From: DASCNA01 sp036011305
GTDB lineage: Bacteria; Verrucomicrobiota; Lentisphaeria; Victivallales; GWF2-38-69
Direction of reading: 5' to 3'
Assembly (NCBI GenBank): GCA_036011305.1
Contig: DASCNA010000011.1
Span: 1 to 38,693, forward strand
DNA length: 38,693 nt
Of the stretch, positions 1 through 8,255 are shown in pieces. Every line of letters starts with the position of its first letter. The stretch's first letter is position 1. A program made the translations under genes and the position numbers. The notes beneath the pieces were generated by a model. That model had not been told where the DNA came from. It saw only the letters and a list, made by a program, of their open reading frames with translations, and did no database searches.

Positions 1-412
1 CATCATGAGCTTTTTTAACTATGTATTCTGGTGCGCTGGCAAGAGGATTGCCATGGCTGTCATAATATGAACATAAAATATCAACTGCAGGAACTTCGGA
101 AAATGGATTAACGAAAGCTGTCTTATATCTTGGTACAACATACAGGTCACTTGAGCTTGCTTCTATATAAGAAAACAGACTGGAACCGTCAACACGTTCG
201 CCGATTGTCAGAATCTTATCAAGATGCTCTAAATCATTTATTATAAAATTCAGGAGCTTAAGTTTACCGTCTCCTCCTACATAACGGAAGTTCAGCATCT
301 TAATATCATTTTTAACTATAAATTCTATAATATCTTTTTTGGTAAAATCTTCAGGAAGTTTATTTAGAAAACTTACAAGTTTATTAGGGTTCATTGAAAG
401 TAGGTCATTCAT
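1..412 (-). CDS. glnA: Glutamine synthetase, N-terminal part (runs off left edge)
   Basis: Reading the minus strand from an ATG at 412 gives 137 residues with no stop before the window edge. The segment GERVDGSSLF followed by YVVPRYKTAFVNPFSEVP and then DILCSYYD is the conserved N-terminal beta-grasp region of glutamine synthetase, which makes glutamine from glutamate, ammonia and ATP in the cytosol. The active-site domain lies outside the window, so the catalytic residues cannot be checked. The start is supported by an AGGT-type ribosome site a few bases upstream. The gene is divergent from the pyrophosphatase at 656. The family assignment is firm; the subtype is not decided by this fragment. 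Confidence 0.88.
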   Translation of the reverse strand, partial: MNDLLSMNPNKLVSFLNKLPEDFTKKDIIEFIVKNDIKMLNFRYVGGDGKLKLLNFIINDLEHLDKILTIGERVDGSSLFSYIEASSSDLYVVPRYKTAFVNPFSEVPAVDILCSYYDSHGNPLASAPEYIVKKAHD

Positions 413-439
413 TGTATTACCTGTTGTTTTTAGTAGTTA

Positions 440-491
440 TGAATCATAATTTTCTGATATTTTAATCTAATATCTTGGAGTTGATGATTCA
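440..491. repeat. Nested inverted repeat upstream of glutamine synthetase
   Basis: Outer arms TGAATCAT (440-447) and ATGATTCA (484-491) are perfect complements and enclose an inner pair GATATT (456-461) and AATATC (469-474). It lies 28 bases before the glutamine synthetase start, in the divergent control region, so it could be an operator or a leader-RNA structure. The rest of 413-655 holds no gene that I can see; TATAAT at 601-606 could be a -10 element for the pyrophosphatase, but I see no good -35. Confidence 0.35.
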
Positions 492-655
492 ATACAGGAC
501 TTAAATATTGAATAAAAATAATAAATCTGATTTTAGCTGCTTTTATATTTATCACTAAAAAGCTTGATATATACAAACAGAGAACATATTTTTAGTTAAA
601 TATAATATATTCTTTCAGTAAACTTATAAATTTATATATCTAGAAGGATTTCATC

Positions 656-2347
656 ATGAAAAAACCGGATAATAAACCTTCTTCAATAATAATTATAGGC
701 CACAAAAACCCGGATACTGACAGTATGGTATCGGCAGTGGCCTATACTGAATTCAAGAAGCTCATAGGCATAGAGAATGTAGTTGCAGGCTGTACAGGGT
801 TTCCGAATGCCAGAACAGATTATTTATTTAAAAAATTCAATGTTAAACTCCCTGATTTAATTACAGATGTTACTCCGATGCTAAAAGATGTAATGGGAAA
901 TGAGCAGTATACACTTAAACAGGGACAGGTATTACTTGAAGCAATGGATATGTTTTATGAAAATCAGAAATCAAGGCTTCCGGTAATTGATGATAAATAT
1001 AATTTTACAGGGATGATAAGCCTTTTTGATTTATCCAGCAGATTGCTTGTATCCAGCATAGATTCTGAAAACATCGGTTCTGTAATTTTAAGGAGAAAAG
1101 TAAAAACTACAATAAACCTTGCAGCTAAAACCATTAACGCAAAAACCTTATCGCTTCATAATGAAAATGAACTGGAAGATCTTAATGTGTATGTAGCTGC
1201 TCTAAGCCTTGGAAGTTTTAGAAATCATATTTTAGAACACAGTCCAGATGATATTGCTGTAGTCGTAGGCGATAGAGATGATATTCATTTTATGGCAGTT
1301 GAACTTGGAGTAAGACTTCTAATTATTACAGGCAATGCACATATTAATGAAGGTTTATTAAATCTAGCAAAAGAGAAAAAAACATCAATCCTGCAGACTG
1401 GCCTTGACTCAGTCACTGCAGTAAGACAACTGAAATTTAGTATGCCAGTAGAGTATATGGTGCAAAAGAACTGTGTCACATACAATCATAAAGATAAAAT
1501 AACAGATGTCAAACATTCAATAATGACTTCAAATGAAGATATTTTTCCAGTACTGAACAGTAAAGGTAAATTCAAAGGTACAGTTTCAAAAAACAATATG
1601 GATGACATCAACAATACAAAGCTTATTTTAGTTGATCATAATAATATGAAACAGGCTGTAGAAGGTGCTGATGAAGTTCCAATCATTGAAATCCTTGATC
1701 ACCATCATCTTGATTACCCGATAACTACTCTGCCTATAACTGTGCATAATGATGTTGTAGGCAGTACGTGCACTCTGGTTACTGAAAAATTCAGGTATGC
1801 AGGAATAAAACCTAAATCTGAAATTGCCGGAATCTTAATGGGAGCAATTATAGATGATACTCTGTTTCTTAAATCACCCACTACAACGGAGCGAGATAGT
1901 TCAGCAATAAAATGGCTTGAGGAAATTTGTAAAGTCTCTGCTGAAGAATTAGCTTCAGAAATATTTAATGTTGGATCAGTAATAGCCAATAATCCACCGG
2001 AAAAAGTCCTTACTATTGACAAAAAGAACTACACACTTGGAAAAATAACTTTTTCAATTGCACAGGTAGAGGAAGCCAACTTCAGTAATTTTGAGGATAA
2101 GTTTGATGAACTTCGTAATGCTGCAGTTAAAATACAGGGAAGTGAAAAATTGGATCTGTTCGGCCTTATTGTTACAAACTTGCCAAAAGGTACATCATGG
2201 ATGCTGGCAGTAGCCAGAAGACCTCTGCTGGAAATTATGAAATATGAAGAACTGAAAGAAAATCTTTATGATCTGCCAAACATTCTGAGTAGGAAAAAAC
2301 AGCTTATTCCACAATTAATGAAATTTTTTCAACCCTACAGTCAATAA
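656..2347 (+). CDS. ppaC: Manganese-dependent inorganic pyrophosphatase with CBS and DRTGG domains
   Basis: A 563-residue cytosolic DHH-family enzyme that hydrolyses pyrophosphate to phosphate. The N-terminal motif GHKNPDTDS carries the metal ligands H16, D20 and D22. The later motifs are VDHN (D327-N329) and LDHHH (D348-H350). Between the first motif and VDHN lie a CBS segment (about 72-130), a DRTGG-like region (about 130-260) and a second CBS segment (about 270-325). This order and length match the nucleotide-regulated CBS pyrophosphatases, in which AMP, ADP or diadenosine polyphosphates tune activity. Family II enzymes without the insert are only about 310 residues. A ribosome site AGAAGGA sits 7 bases before the ATG. 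A shared hairpin at 2410-2440 separates it from the convergent peroxiredoxin gene. Confidence 0.93.
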   Translation: MKKPDNKPSSIIIIGHKNPDTDSMVSAVAYTEFKKLIGIENVVAGCTGFPNARTDYLFKKFNVKLPDLITDVTPMLKDVMGNEQYTLKQGQVLLEAMDMFYENQKSRLPVIDDKYNFTGMISLFDLSSRLLVSSIDSENIGSVILRRKVKTTINLAAKTINAKTLSLHNENELEDLNVYVAALSLGSFRNHILEHSPDDIAVVVGDRDDIHFMAVELGVRLLIITGNAHINEGLLNLAKEKKTSILQTGLDSVTAVRQLKFSMPVEYMVQKNCVTYNHKDKITDVKHSIMTSNEDIFPVLNSKGKFKGTVSKNNMDDINNTKLILVDHNNMKQAVEGADEVPIIEILDHHHLDYPITTLPITVHNDVVGSTCTLVTEKFRYAGIKPKSEIAGILMGAIIDDTLFLKSPTTTERDSSAIKWLEEICKVSAEELASEIFNVGSVIANNPPEKVLTIDKKNYTLGKITFSIAQVEEANFSNFEDKFDELRNAAVKIQGSEKLDLFGLIVTNLPKGTSWMLAVARRPLLEIMKYEELKENLYDLPNILSRKKQLIPQLMKFFQPYSQ

Positions 2348-2409
2348 ATTTACAGCTTTTTAATTTCATAAAGTTAAAAGGTTTGAAAGTCTGGTTATTA
2401 TTCAGCTAA

Positions 2410-2440
2410 TAAAAAGCGGAAATGTTGCTACCGCTTTTTA
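2410..2440. terminator. Bidirectional rho-independent terminator
   Basis: AAAAAGCGG at 2411-2419 pairs with CCGCTTTTT at 2431-2439 (plus T2410 with A2440) around an 11-base loop. It has A/T tracts on both sides and lies between the convergent pyrophosphatase and peroxiredoxin genes, so it can serve both. Confidence 0.8.
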
Positions 2441-2459
2441 TATGATTTTTTTTATAAAT

Positions 2460-2951
2460 CTACTTTTGAAGCTCCAGAAGCTTTTCTCTTACAATATCTG
2501 AGTGTCTTACCTCGCCTGATTTACGCTTTACACGAACTTTCACTTTGCTCCACGATGCAGCGACTTTTCCTTCAGGGTCTATAATAAAAGTGGACCTGAT
2601 TACACATTCTGTAATTTTACCGTACATATTTTTTTCACCCCAGGCACCGTAATCTTTCATAACTTCTTTAGTAATGTCACATAATAGCTGAACTTTAAGA
2701 TCATATTTATTTATAAATTTAACATGCGACTCCGGGCTGTCAGGGCTTATACCTATTATTTCAGCACTTAAATCTGCAAAATCATTGATTGAATCTGTAA
2801 AGTCACATGCTTCTTTTGTACATCCAGGAGTATTATCCCTTGGATAGAAATAGAGGACCACCCATTTACCGCAGTAGTTCTTCAAATTTACAGTTTCATT
2901 GCGTTGATTTTTAAGTTCAAATTGAACAGCTTTATCACCAATCTTCAGCAT
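2460..2951 (-). CDS. bcp: Thioredoxin-dependent peroxiredoxin, Bcp/PrxQ type
   Basis: A 163-residue thioredoxin-fold peroxidase that reduces hydrogen peroxide and organic hydroperoxides in the cytosol using thioredoxin. The motif PRDNTPGCTKEAC contains the family signature P37, T41 and peroxidatic C44. A second cysteine at C49, five residues on, is the resolving cysteine of the atypical 2-Cys Bcp group. A conserved Arg follows in VIRSTFIID. Length is typical. The ATG at 2951 is preceded by AGAGGT. It ends in TAG, one of several genes here that use amber as a normal stop. In an anaerobe it would be part of oxygen-stress defence. Confidence 0.95.
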   Translation of the reverse strand: MLKIGDKAVQFELKNQRNETVNLKNYCGKWVVLYFYPRDNTPGCTKEACDFTDSINDFADLSAEIIGISPDSPESHVKFINKYDLKVQLLCDITKEVMKDYGAWGEKNMYGKITECVIRSTFIIDPEGKVAASWSKVKVRVKRKSGEVRHSDIVREKLLELQK

Positions 2952-2986
2952 TTTAAACCTCTAGTCAATAATTTGTCGATAAAGTC

Positions 2987-3021
2987 AAAAGACTTCAGTT
3001 ATAAAATAACCAAAGTCTTTT
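2987..3021. terminator. Hairpin between lipoprotein and bcp
   Basis: AAAAGACTT (2987-2995) pairs with AAGTCTTTT (3013-3021). On the minus strand it lies just downstream of the lipoprotein gene and upstream of bcp, so it probably ends the lipoprotein transcript. The U tract on that strand is short. Confidence 0.5.
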
Positions 3022-3054
3022 TTATTAAAAATTTTTCTCTGATTTAAAATTATA

Positions 3055-3423
3055 CTATTTGACTCTCCTCGCTTCAATATCACCTGCAGTTCCTGATGTA
3101 GATGTGTAAGAACCTTCAAATGCATTTTCAGAAGTTAGATCACATGAAGCAGTAAAAGTATTTTTATCACTTTGCCCTTCGTAATTAAATTTGGAACCAA
3201 CAACTTTTCCTGTTATTGTATACTGACCATCAACATTATTAGAGGTTCCAGTAACTTCATATCCATCCTGATTTAAACTCATACTACCCTTTTGATCTAA
3301 GTTTTCACCATAGTCATATAGCCACTTTCCAGTAAGATTAGCATTTTTAGGTACACTGGAACAACTCGAAATCAAAAATAATAATCCCAATACTACTCCG
3401 ATTAAAGATAAAGATTTTTTCAT
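3055..3423 (-). CDS. Small exported lipoprotein, beta-rich, unknown function
   Basis: A 122-residue protein when started at the ATG at 3423, which has GAGGAG upstream. The frame stays open 36 bases further, but that part has no ribosome site. It opens with a lipoprotein signal: MKKSL, then a hydrophobic core, then LISSC with the cysteine to be lipidated near residue 21. The mature part is short, rich in Gly, Ser, Thr and Tyr with alternating polar and hydrophobic residues (GKWLYDYGENL, then GQYTITGKVVGSKFNYEG), as in small beta-barrel lipid-binding-like lipoproteins. I do not recognise a family. It stands alone between two terminator-like hairpins. Confidence 0.75.
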   Translation of the reverse strand: MKKSLSLIGVVLGLLFLISSCSSVPKNANLTGKWLYDYGENLDQKGSMSLNQDGYEVTGTSNNVDGQYTITGKVVGSKFNYEGQSDKNTFTASCDLTSENAFEGSYTSTSGTAGDIEARRVK

Positions 3424-3542
3424 CAGCACTCTCCTCTTAAAATTTGGTATTATAGGCAAAAAAACAATTTATAACTATAAAAAACATTTTAAGGTATACG
3501 TACTAATATATCAATTTTTTATGAATAAATTAAAATATAAAA

Positions 3543-3577
3543 AAACTCCGTATTTAATAAATATAAATACGGAGTTT
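3543..3577 (-). terminator. Rho-independent terminator of the serine block
   Basis: AAACTCCGTATTTA (3543-3556) pairs perfectly over 14 bases with TAAATACGGAGTTT (3564-3577) around a 7-base loop. On the minus strand it is followed by a T-rich run, and it lies 30 bases after the DUF1015 stop. Confidence 0.85.
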
Positions 3578-3606
3578 CTCAAAATACTATTTTTTATAAA
3601 AACTAA

Positions 3607-4860
3607 CTAGTCTTCAAGGACTTTTACAACCATTCCGGAACGTAGTTTTGGTTCAAACCAAGTTGATTTAGGAGGCATAATTTCACCGGCATCAGCTATG
3701 GCCATTAACTGATCCATACCTGTAGGAAATAGAGCAAATGCAACTTTGCAATCTTCACTGCATCTTTTCTCAAGCTCTTTAAGACCTCGGATTCCGCCAA
3801 TAAAATCAATACGGTTATCCGTACGGGGATCACCAATACCAAGCAATGGAGCTAAAACATTATTCTGCAGGATAGCTACATCAAGTGATTTAACCGGGTC
3901 ATTTTCAGGAATCGTAGATTTTTTAGTAGATAATTTATACCATACTCCTTCTAAGTACATACCGAAATCACCTCTATTATCAGGTTTAGCATCCTGAGGG
4001 TCATTAACGTTAAGAACAGATACATCGAATTTTTCTTCAATTCCCTGGAGCAGCTCTTTTGCAGTTAGTCCATTGAGGTCTTTTACAACTCTATTATAAT
4101 CCATTACATAAAGCTGATTATCTGGAAATATAACTGAAAGAAAATGGTTATAAGGTTCATTACCTGTATGATTTGGATTCTGGTTTTTACGAAGAGCATG
4201 GACGCGTGATGCTGCTGCAGATCTATGATGCCCGTCAGCAACGTATAATGCAGGAACTTCTTTGAACATTTCGACCAGCTGATCAATATATTTCTGATCT
4301 TTTATAATCCAGAGAGTATGACCGATTCCATCAGCAGCGATAAAATCAATATCAGATGCTGCTGAAGTTATTTCTCTGACTAAAGCATCAATAGAATTTT
4401 TATGATGGTATGTCAGGAACACAGGTCCTGTGTTAGCATTAAGAATATCGACATGTTTTGCTCTGTCGTCTTCTTTTTCTTTTCTTGTCAGTTCATGTTT
4501 TTTAATTAAATCTGCATCATACTCTTCTACAGATGCACCTGCAACTAAACCTGTTTGGACTATATCACCCATTTTCTGTCTATATAAATAAAGGCTGGGT
4601 GTTTCACTTTTTAATAAAATTTTATTATCGATCAGGCTTTGAAGGTTATCGGCGCCTTTTTTATAGATTATATCACTGTGCAAATCTGTACCTTTTGGAA
4701 AATCAATTTCTGATTTAACCACTCTAAGAAATGTTTTTGGATTTCCTTCTCCCATTTTTCTTGCTTCTTCAGAAGATAAAACATCATATGGAGGTGATGC
4801 AACTTTTTCTGCATACTGCGGAGCAGGACTGTACCCTTTAAATGGTTTGATATTAGCCAT
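3607..4860 (-). CDS. DUF1015 (COG4198) protein of the serine locus
   Basis: A 417-residue protein of the DUF1015 family. Conserved landmarks are PFKGYSPAP at the N-terminus, KHELT (121-125) with the following EKEDDR, ADGHHRS (208-214) and MPPKSTWFEPKLRSGM near the C-terminus. The DGHHR motif resembles the nucleotide-binding DGHRR motif of ParB/sulfiredoxin-fold proteins, a fold that includes ADP- or ATP-dependent free-serine kinases. It follows serC and serA on the same strand, an arrangement I know from other anaerobes. No phosphoserine phosphatase is seen here. I infer, without proof, a role in phosphoserine or serine phosphate transfer. The start has GAGGG upstream; the stop is TAG. The family is sure, the reaction is not. 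Confidence 0.88.
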   Translation of the reverse strand: MANIKPFKGYSPAPQYAEKVASPPYDVLSSEEARKMGEGNPKTFLRVVKSEIDFPKGTDLHSDIIYKKGADNLQSLIDNKILLKSETPSLYLYRQKMGDIVQTGLVAGASVEEYDADLIKKHELTRKEKEDDRAKHVDILNANTGPVFLTYHHKNSIDALVREITSAASDIDFIAADGIGHTLWIIKDQKYIDQLVEMFKEVPALYVADGHHRSAAASRVHALRKNQNPNHTGNEPYNHFLSVIFPDNQLYVMDYNRVVKDLNGLTAKELLQGIEEKFDVSVLNVNDPQDAKPDNRGDFGMYLEGVWYKLSTKKSTIPENDPVKSLDVAILQNNVLAPLLGIGDPRTDNRIDFIGGIRGLKELEKRCSEDCKVAFALFPTGMDQLMAIADAGEIMPPKSTWFEPKLRSGMVVKVLED

Positions 4861-4903
4861 TTTATCCCTCTTTTGTAAAAAATTATTTATTGATATTAAA
4901 TAT

Positions 4904-4936
4904 ATAAAGGCGGAATAAATATCTATCCGCCTTTAT
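4904..4936 (-). terminator. Strong hairpin between serC and DUF1015
   Basis: ATAAAGGCGGA (4904-4914) pairs perfectly over 11 bases with TCCGCCTTTAT (4926-4936). On the minus strand it sits 18 bases after the serC stop and is followed by an AT-rich stretch rather than a clean T run. It may terminate or attenuate transcription before DUF1015, or stabilise the serC message end. Confidence 0.65.
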
Positions 4937-4954
4937 AAAAAACTATGTTTGTAT

Positions 4955-6043
4955 TTATGCAGGATTATTTGCTTTAAAATCTTCCATAAATTTCTTCAAG
5001 GCAACAACACCTTCGATAGGCATTGCATTATAGCAACTAGCTCTGCATCCGCCAACATCCCTATGGCCTTTAAGACCAATTAAACCAGCTTTAGTAGCTT
5101 CAGCAATAAATTTAGCTTCCAATTCAGGTGTAGGTAACCTGAATACTATATTCATAACAGATCTATATTCTTTGACAACAGGACAGTTATAGTAACCGTT
5201 ACTTTCATCAATAGCACCGTAAACAACTGCTGCTTTATCATCGGCTCTTTTTTCAATTCCAGCTAATCCACCAAGACTCTTCATCCACTTTAACACTTTA
5301 CCCATCATATAAATAGGAAAAACAGGAGGAGTATTATATAGAGAATCTTTTTTTGCATGAATGTCATACCTTAAATATGCACCAATCTCTTTATTAGTAT
5401 TTTCAAGAATACTCTTTCTAATGAAAACAACAGCCATACCTGCAGGGCCTAGATTTTTCTGAACGCCACCATAAACAAGATCAAATTTATCCCATGGAAT
5501 TGATCTAGTCATAAAGTCTGAGGACATATCAGCAACCAGAGGAACATCAACTTCAGGCCATTCAATAGTTCTAATACCACCAATTGTTTCATTAGTAGTA
5601 ATGTGAAGATATCTTGTATCCGGTTCAATTTTTATTTCATCATTCTTGGGCATGCGAGTATAATTACCTTCTTTACCGTCCCAAGCAGCATAAACATCAC
5701 CGTAATAAGCAGCATCCTTTAATGCTTTGCCAGACCATGCACCACATGCAATATAAGCTCCTTTTTGACCTTCTTTTAAAAGGTTCATAGGAATCATAGA
5801 AAACTGTAATGTAGCTCCACCTTGAATAAAAAGTACTTCAAAGTCATCAGGAACGCCAAAAACTTCCATTGCAAGCTTCATACATTCAACATGTGTCTGA
5901 TCATATTCTTTGCCACGATGACTAAGCTCTACAACAGACATACCACTATCCATATAATTTGTAAATTCAGCCTGGGCTTCTTCTAAAGCACTTAATGGAA
6001 GAGTACATGGGCCTGCTCCAAAATTATAAACTCTTTTAGACAT
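4955..6043 (-). CDS. serC: Phosphoserine aminotransferase
   Basis: A 362-residue PLP enzyme that converts 3-phosphohydroxypyruvate and glutamate to phosphoserine and 2-oxoglutarate, the second step of serine synthesis. The start NFGAGPCTLP, the phosphate-binding SHRGKEYD (H42, R43), IQGGATLQF, ADMSSDF and the PLP lysine K196 in GVQKNLGPAG are all diagnostic. Length is standard. GAGG precedes the ATG. serA lies 46 bases upstream on the same strand, so the two are very likely co-transcribed. A hairpin follows before DUF1015. Confidence 0.97.
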   Translation of the reverse strand: MSKRVYNFGAGPCTLPLSALEEAQAEFTNYMDSGMSVVELSHRGKEYDQTHVECMKLAMEVFGVPDDFEVLFIQGGATLQFSMIPMNLLKEGQKGAYIACGAWSGKALKDAAYYGDVYAAWDGKEGNYTRMPKNDEIKIEPDTRYLHITTNETIGGIRTIEWPEVDVPLVADMSSDFMTRSIPWDKFDLVYGGVQKNLGPAGMAVVFIRKSILENTNKEIGAYLRYDIHAKKDSLYNTPPVFPIYMMGKVLKWMKSLGGLAGIEKRADDKAAVVYGAIDESNGYYNCPVVKEYRSVMNIVFRLPTPELEAKFIAEATKAGLIGLKGHRDVGGCRASCYNAMPIEGVVALKKFMEDFKANNPA

Positions 6044-6089
6044 TTCTTACCTCACTTTTCATTTTAATAAACTAAAAATATATAAATCA

Positions 6090-7313
6090 CTAATCAATTA
6101 AACAACCTTTAACAGAAACCTGAATAACATTTTCAAGATTTGATAATTTAGTAATTGTTTCTTCATCAATGCATTTACTTAGATGAAAAATCATCTGCTG
6201 TGCATTTTCGCCGGCAAAAACTCTACCTTCCATCTGTTGAATATTAACTCCCTGTTCTTTTAGAAGCAGACATATAGATGCAATTACACCAACTCTGTCA
6301 AAAATTCTAACAATAAGTGTAAATTTCGTTGCAGGTTTCATTTCTATATCTACAGGATGCAATATAATACCCTGCTCAAAATTATCTAGTATTTTAACCA
6401 CTTCAGCTGCTATGGCATTTTGTGCCTGCTCGGTGGATGCACCAATATGATGTGTTCCATAAACATTAGGATTTTTAGATAATTCTGTTTCAAATGCACC
6501 TGTAGCAGTAGGGCATTCATTATTATAAACATCTAAACCAAGTCTAATATTTTTCTCTTTTATTGCTTCAAGCAATGCTTCATCGTCTACAATATTTCCA
6601 CGTGAGGTATTAATCAGAATAGCATCTTCTTTTATATTTTTTAAGAATTCTCTGTTAACCATCCCCTTAGTATGAGGGTTGGAAGGAACATGGATAGTGA
6701 TAACATCAGAACCTTTTACAAGATCTTCAATTTTACTGCAGAATTTTACAATTCTATTTTCGACCATATCAGCTACTTTTGGAGGCATATTCAGTTCTGC
6801 TATTGGATCATAGGCTAAAATCTTCATTCCAAAAGCATTAGCTCTAACAGCAAAAGCCTGACCAATGTCACCCAGGCCAATAATACCGACTGTTTTTCCT
6901 AATATTCCATCTGCTTTTGAATATTTTTTCTTATTCCATTGAGAATTTTTCAATTCGATAACACAATCAGGAATTTTTCTATCAATAGATAGCATTAAGC
7001 CAAATGCCAATTCAGCAACAGCGATAGAATTTTTACCAGGTGTATTACATACAAAAATACCTTTTTTTGCAGCTGCATCAACATCAATAGTATTAACGCC
7101 GGCACCGGCTCTAATGATCAAACTGAGATCGCTAGATGCATCAATTGTCTGAGCAGAAACCTTTGTACTCCTGACAATTAAGGCTTCATAACCATTAATT
7201 ACATCAGGTAAATCTTCTGCTTTCAGGTCGGGGTTCAGAGTAATTTCATGACCAAGTTTTTTTAATTCTCCAAGATAATTTTCCTGAAATTTGTCAGCTA
7301 ATAAAATTTTCAT
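6090..7313 (-). CDS. serA: D-3-phosphoglycerate dehydrogenase with ACT domain
   Basis: Started at the ATG at 7313 (AAGGGAAGGA upstream) this is 407 residues; the frame is open 66 bases further but without a ribosome site. It oxidises 3-phosphoglycerate with NAD, the committed step of serine synthesis. The substrate domain comes first, then the Rossmann fingerprint GLGDIGQAF, NTSRGNIVDDEAL around the catalytic Arg region, and the catalytic His in GTHHIGAST. The C-terminal 75 residues (FTLIVRIFDRVGVIASI onward) form an ACT domain, which in this family binds serine for feedback inhibition. First gene of the minus-strand serine block; stop TAG. Confidence 0.95.
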   Translation of the reverse strand: MKILLADKFQENYLGELKKLGHEITLNPDLKAEDLPDVINGYEALIVRSTKVSAQTIDASSDLSLIIRAGAGVNTIDVDAAAKKGIFVCNTPGKNSIAVAELAFGLMLSIDRKIPDCVIELKNSQWNKKKYSKADGILGKTVGIIGLGDIGQAFAVRANAFGMKILAYDPIAELNMPPKVADMVENRIVKFCSKIEDLVKGSDVITIHVPSNPHTKGMVNREFLKNIKEDAILINTSRGNIVDDEALLEAIKEKNIRLGLDVYNNECPTATGAFETELSKNPNVYGTHHIGASTEQAQNAIAAEVVKILDNFEQGIILHPVDIEMKPATKFTLIVRIFDRVGVIASICLLLKEQGVNIQQMEGRVFAGENAQQMIFHLSKCIDEETITKLSNLENVIQVSVKGCLID

Positions 7314-7703
7314 AATAGTCCTTCCCTTTTCGTGTTCAAAGTAATTTAAAAATATAGTTCCTGTATAATTAAATACCAATATTTATAAGCAAAATATTCT
7401 TTAAGTTTTTAACCTTAAAATACGCATACCCAATAGAGTTTGTCCTGATTTTCTATTCAGTATGTTTCAATATTATTTAACAGAATATATTTTTAAAACC
7501 AAAAATAAAACAAATATTAACTTTAATATTGCATAAAGCAATATGTTTGATTTTCATTGACAAACACATCTATTTTGTTTTTTGGAATACAAACGTAGTT
7601 TTCGTGTTATTAGGAATATTGAATATTGAATACAATAAAACATATGTTAGAATATGATAAACGATGTCTTGGAATACTAATCAACAAAAATTAAGGTGAG
7701 AAA
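7314..7703. other. Divergent intergenic region, no gene seen
   Basis: 390 AT-rich bases between serA (minus) and the coiled-coil gene (plus). I see no RNA gene or convincing ORF. A TTGACA at 7557-7562 is not followed by a good -10 at normal spacing. The string TTGGAATAC occurs twice, near 7583 and 7672, which could be chance or a paired binding site. Confidence 0.4.
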
Positions 7704-8255
7704 ATGAATTTTGATTTACATTCTATACTGTCAAACCATTTTGTATGGGGATTAATTCTGGGACTGTTAATCTGGTTATTTACTTTAATTAAATGCCTTC
7801 TGTCAATGGGATCTATTAAAAAGAATTATAATAGACAACTCAAGAACCTGAATACAGAAAAAAATAAAATTAAACAACATCTTCAAACACAGTTGGAAAT
7901 AGAAGCCGACTCAAAAGAATCTCAAAAGAAGAATTTACAGACGCTAAAATCTGAAATAGAAAATTTACGAGGAATGGTTCAAACACTAAAACAAACTCCC
8001 AAAAAAGAAGAAATGCTGTTATTACAGGTTTACGACAGAGCCATTCACCTCATGCATGAGAGAGCTCCAGGATTTGCACCTACTTGGGAAGTAACGCTCC
8101 GTGAGGCACAAGAAGAACAGGAAAAAGCAAGAAAAGGATTAATACCTTTCATAAAAAGGATTGTAAGACCTTCAGCTTTTACAATCGAAAAGAATGTACA
8201 TTACAAACAACTGGATTCCAATTCATCAGGAAATAACGGTTTTTTAAACAGCTAG
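7704..8255 (+). CDS. Membrane-anchored coiled-coil protein, unknown function
   Basis: A 183-residue protein. One membrane segment (about 13-34, VWGLILGLLIWLFTLIKCLL) is followed by a long charged coiled coil (about 40-110, rich in Lys, Glu, Gln and Leu). A more conserved-looking stretch follows (about 112-155: VYDRAIHLMHERAPGFAP, then a TWEV..REAQEEQEKARKG helix and PFIKR). The layout suggests a cytoplasmic rod or scaffold tethered to the inner membrane. I do not recognise the family. A good ribosome site, AAGGTGAG, precedes the ATG. Its TAG stop overlaps, tail to tail, the TAG stop of the minus-strand GGDEF frame. Confidence 0.75.
   Translation: MNFDLHSILSNHFVWGLILGLLIWLFTLIKCLLSMGSIKKNYNRQLKNLNTEKNKIKQHLQTQLEIEADSKESQKKNLQTLKSEIENLRGMVQTLKQTPKKEEMLLLQVYDRAIHLMHERAPGFAPTWEVTLREAQEEQEKARKGLIPFIKRIVRPSAFTIEKNVHYKQLDSNSSGNNGFLNS

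Noticed and set aside
413..655. Glutamine riboswitch in front of glutamine synthetase
   Set aside because: The dyads do not match the known glnA RNA consensus and no conserved core was found.
7557..7590. Sigma-70 promoter for the coiled-coil gene
   Set aside because: TTGACA is present, but no acceptable -10 lies at 16-18 bases, and it is 140 bases from the start.
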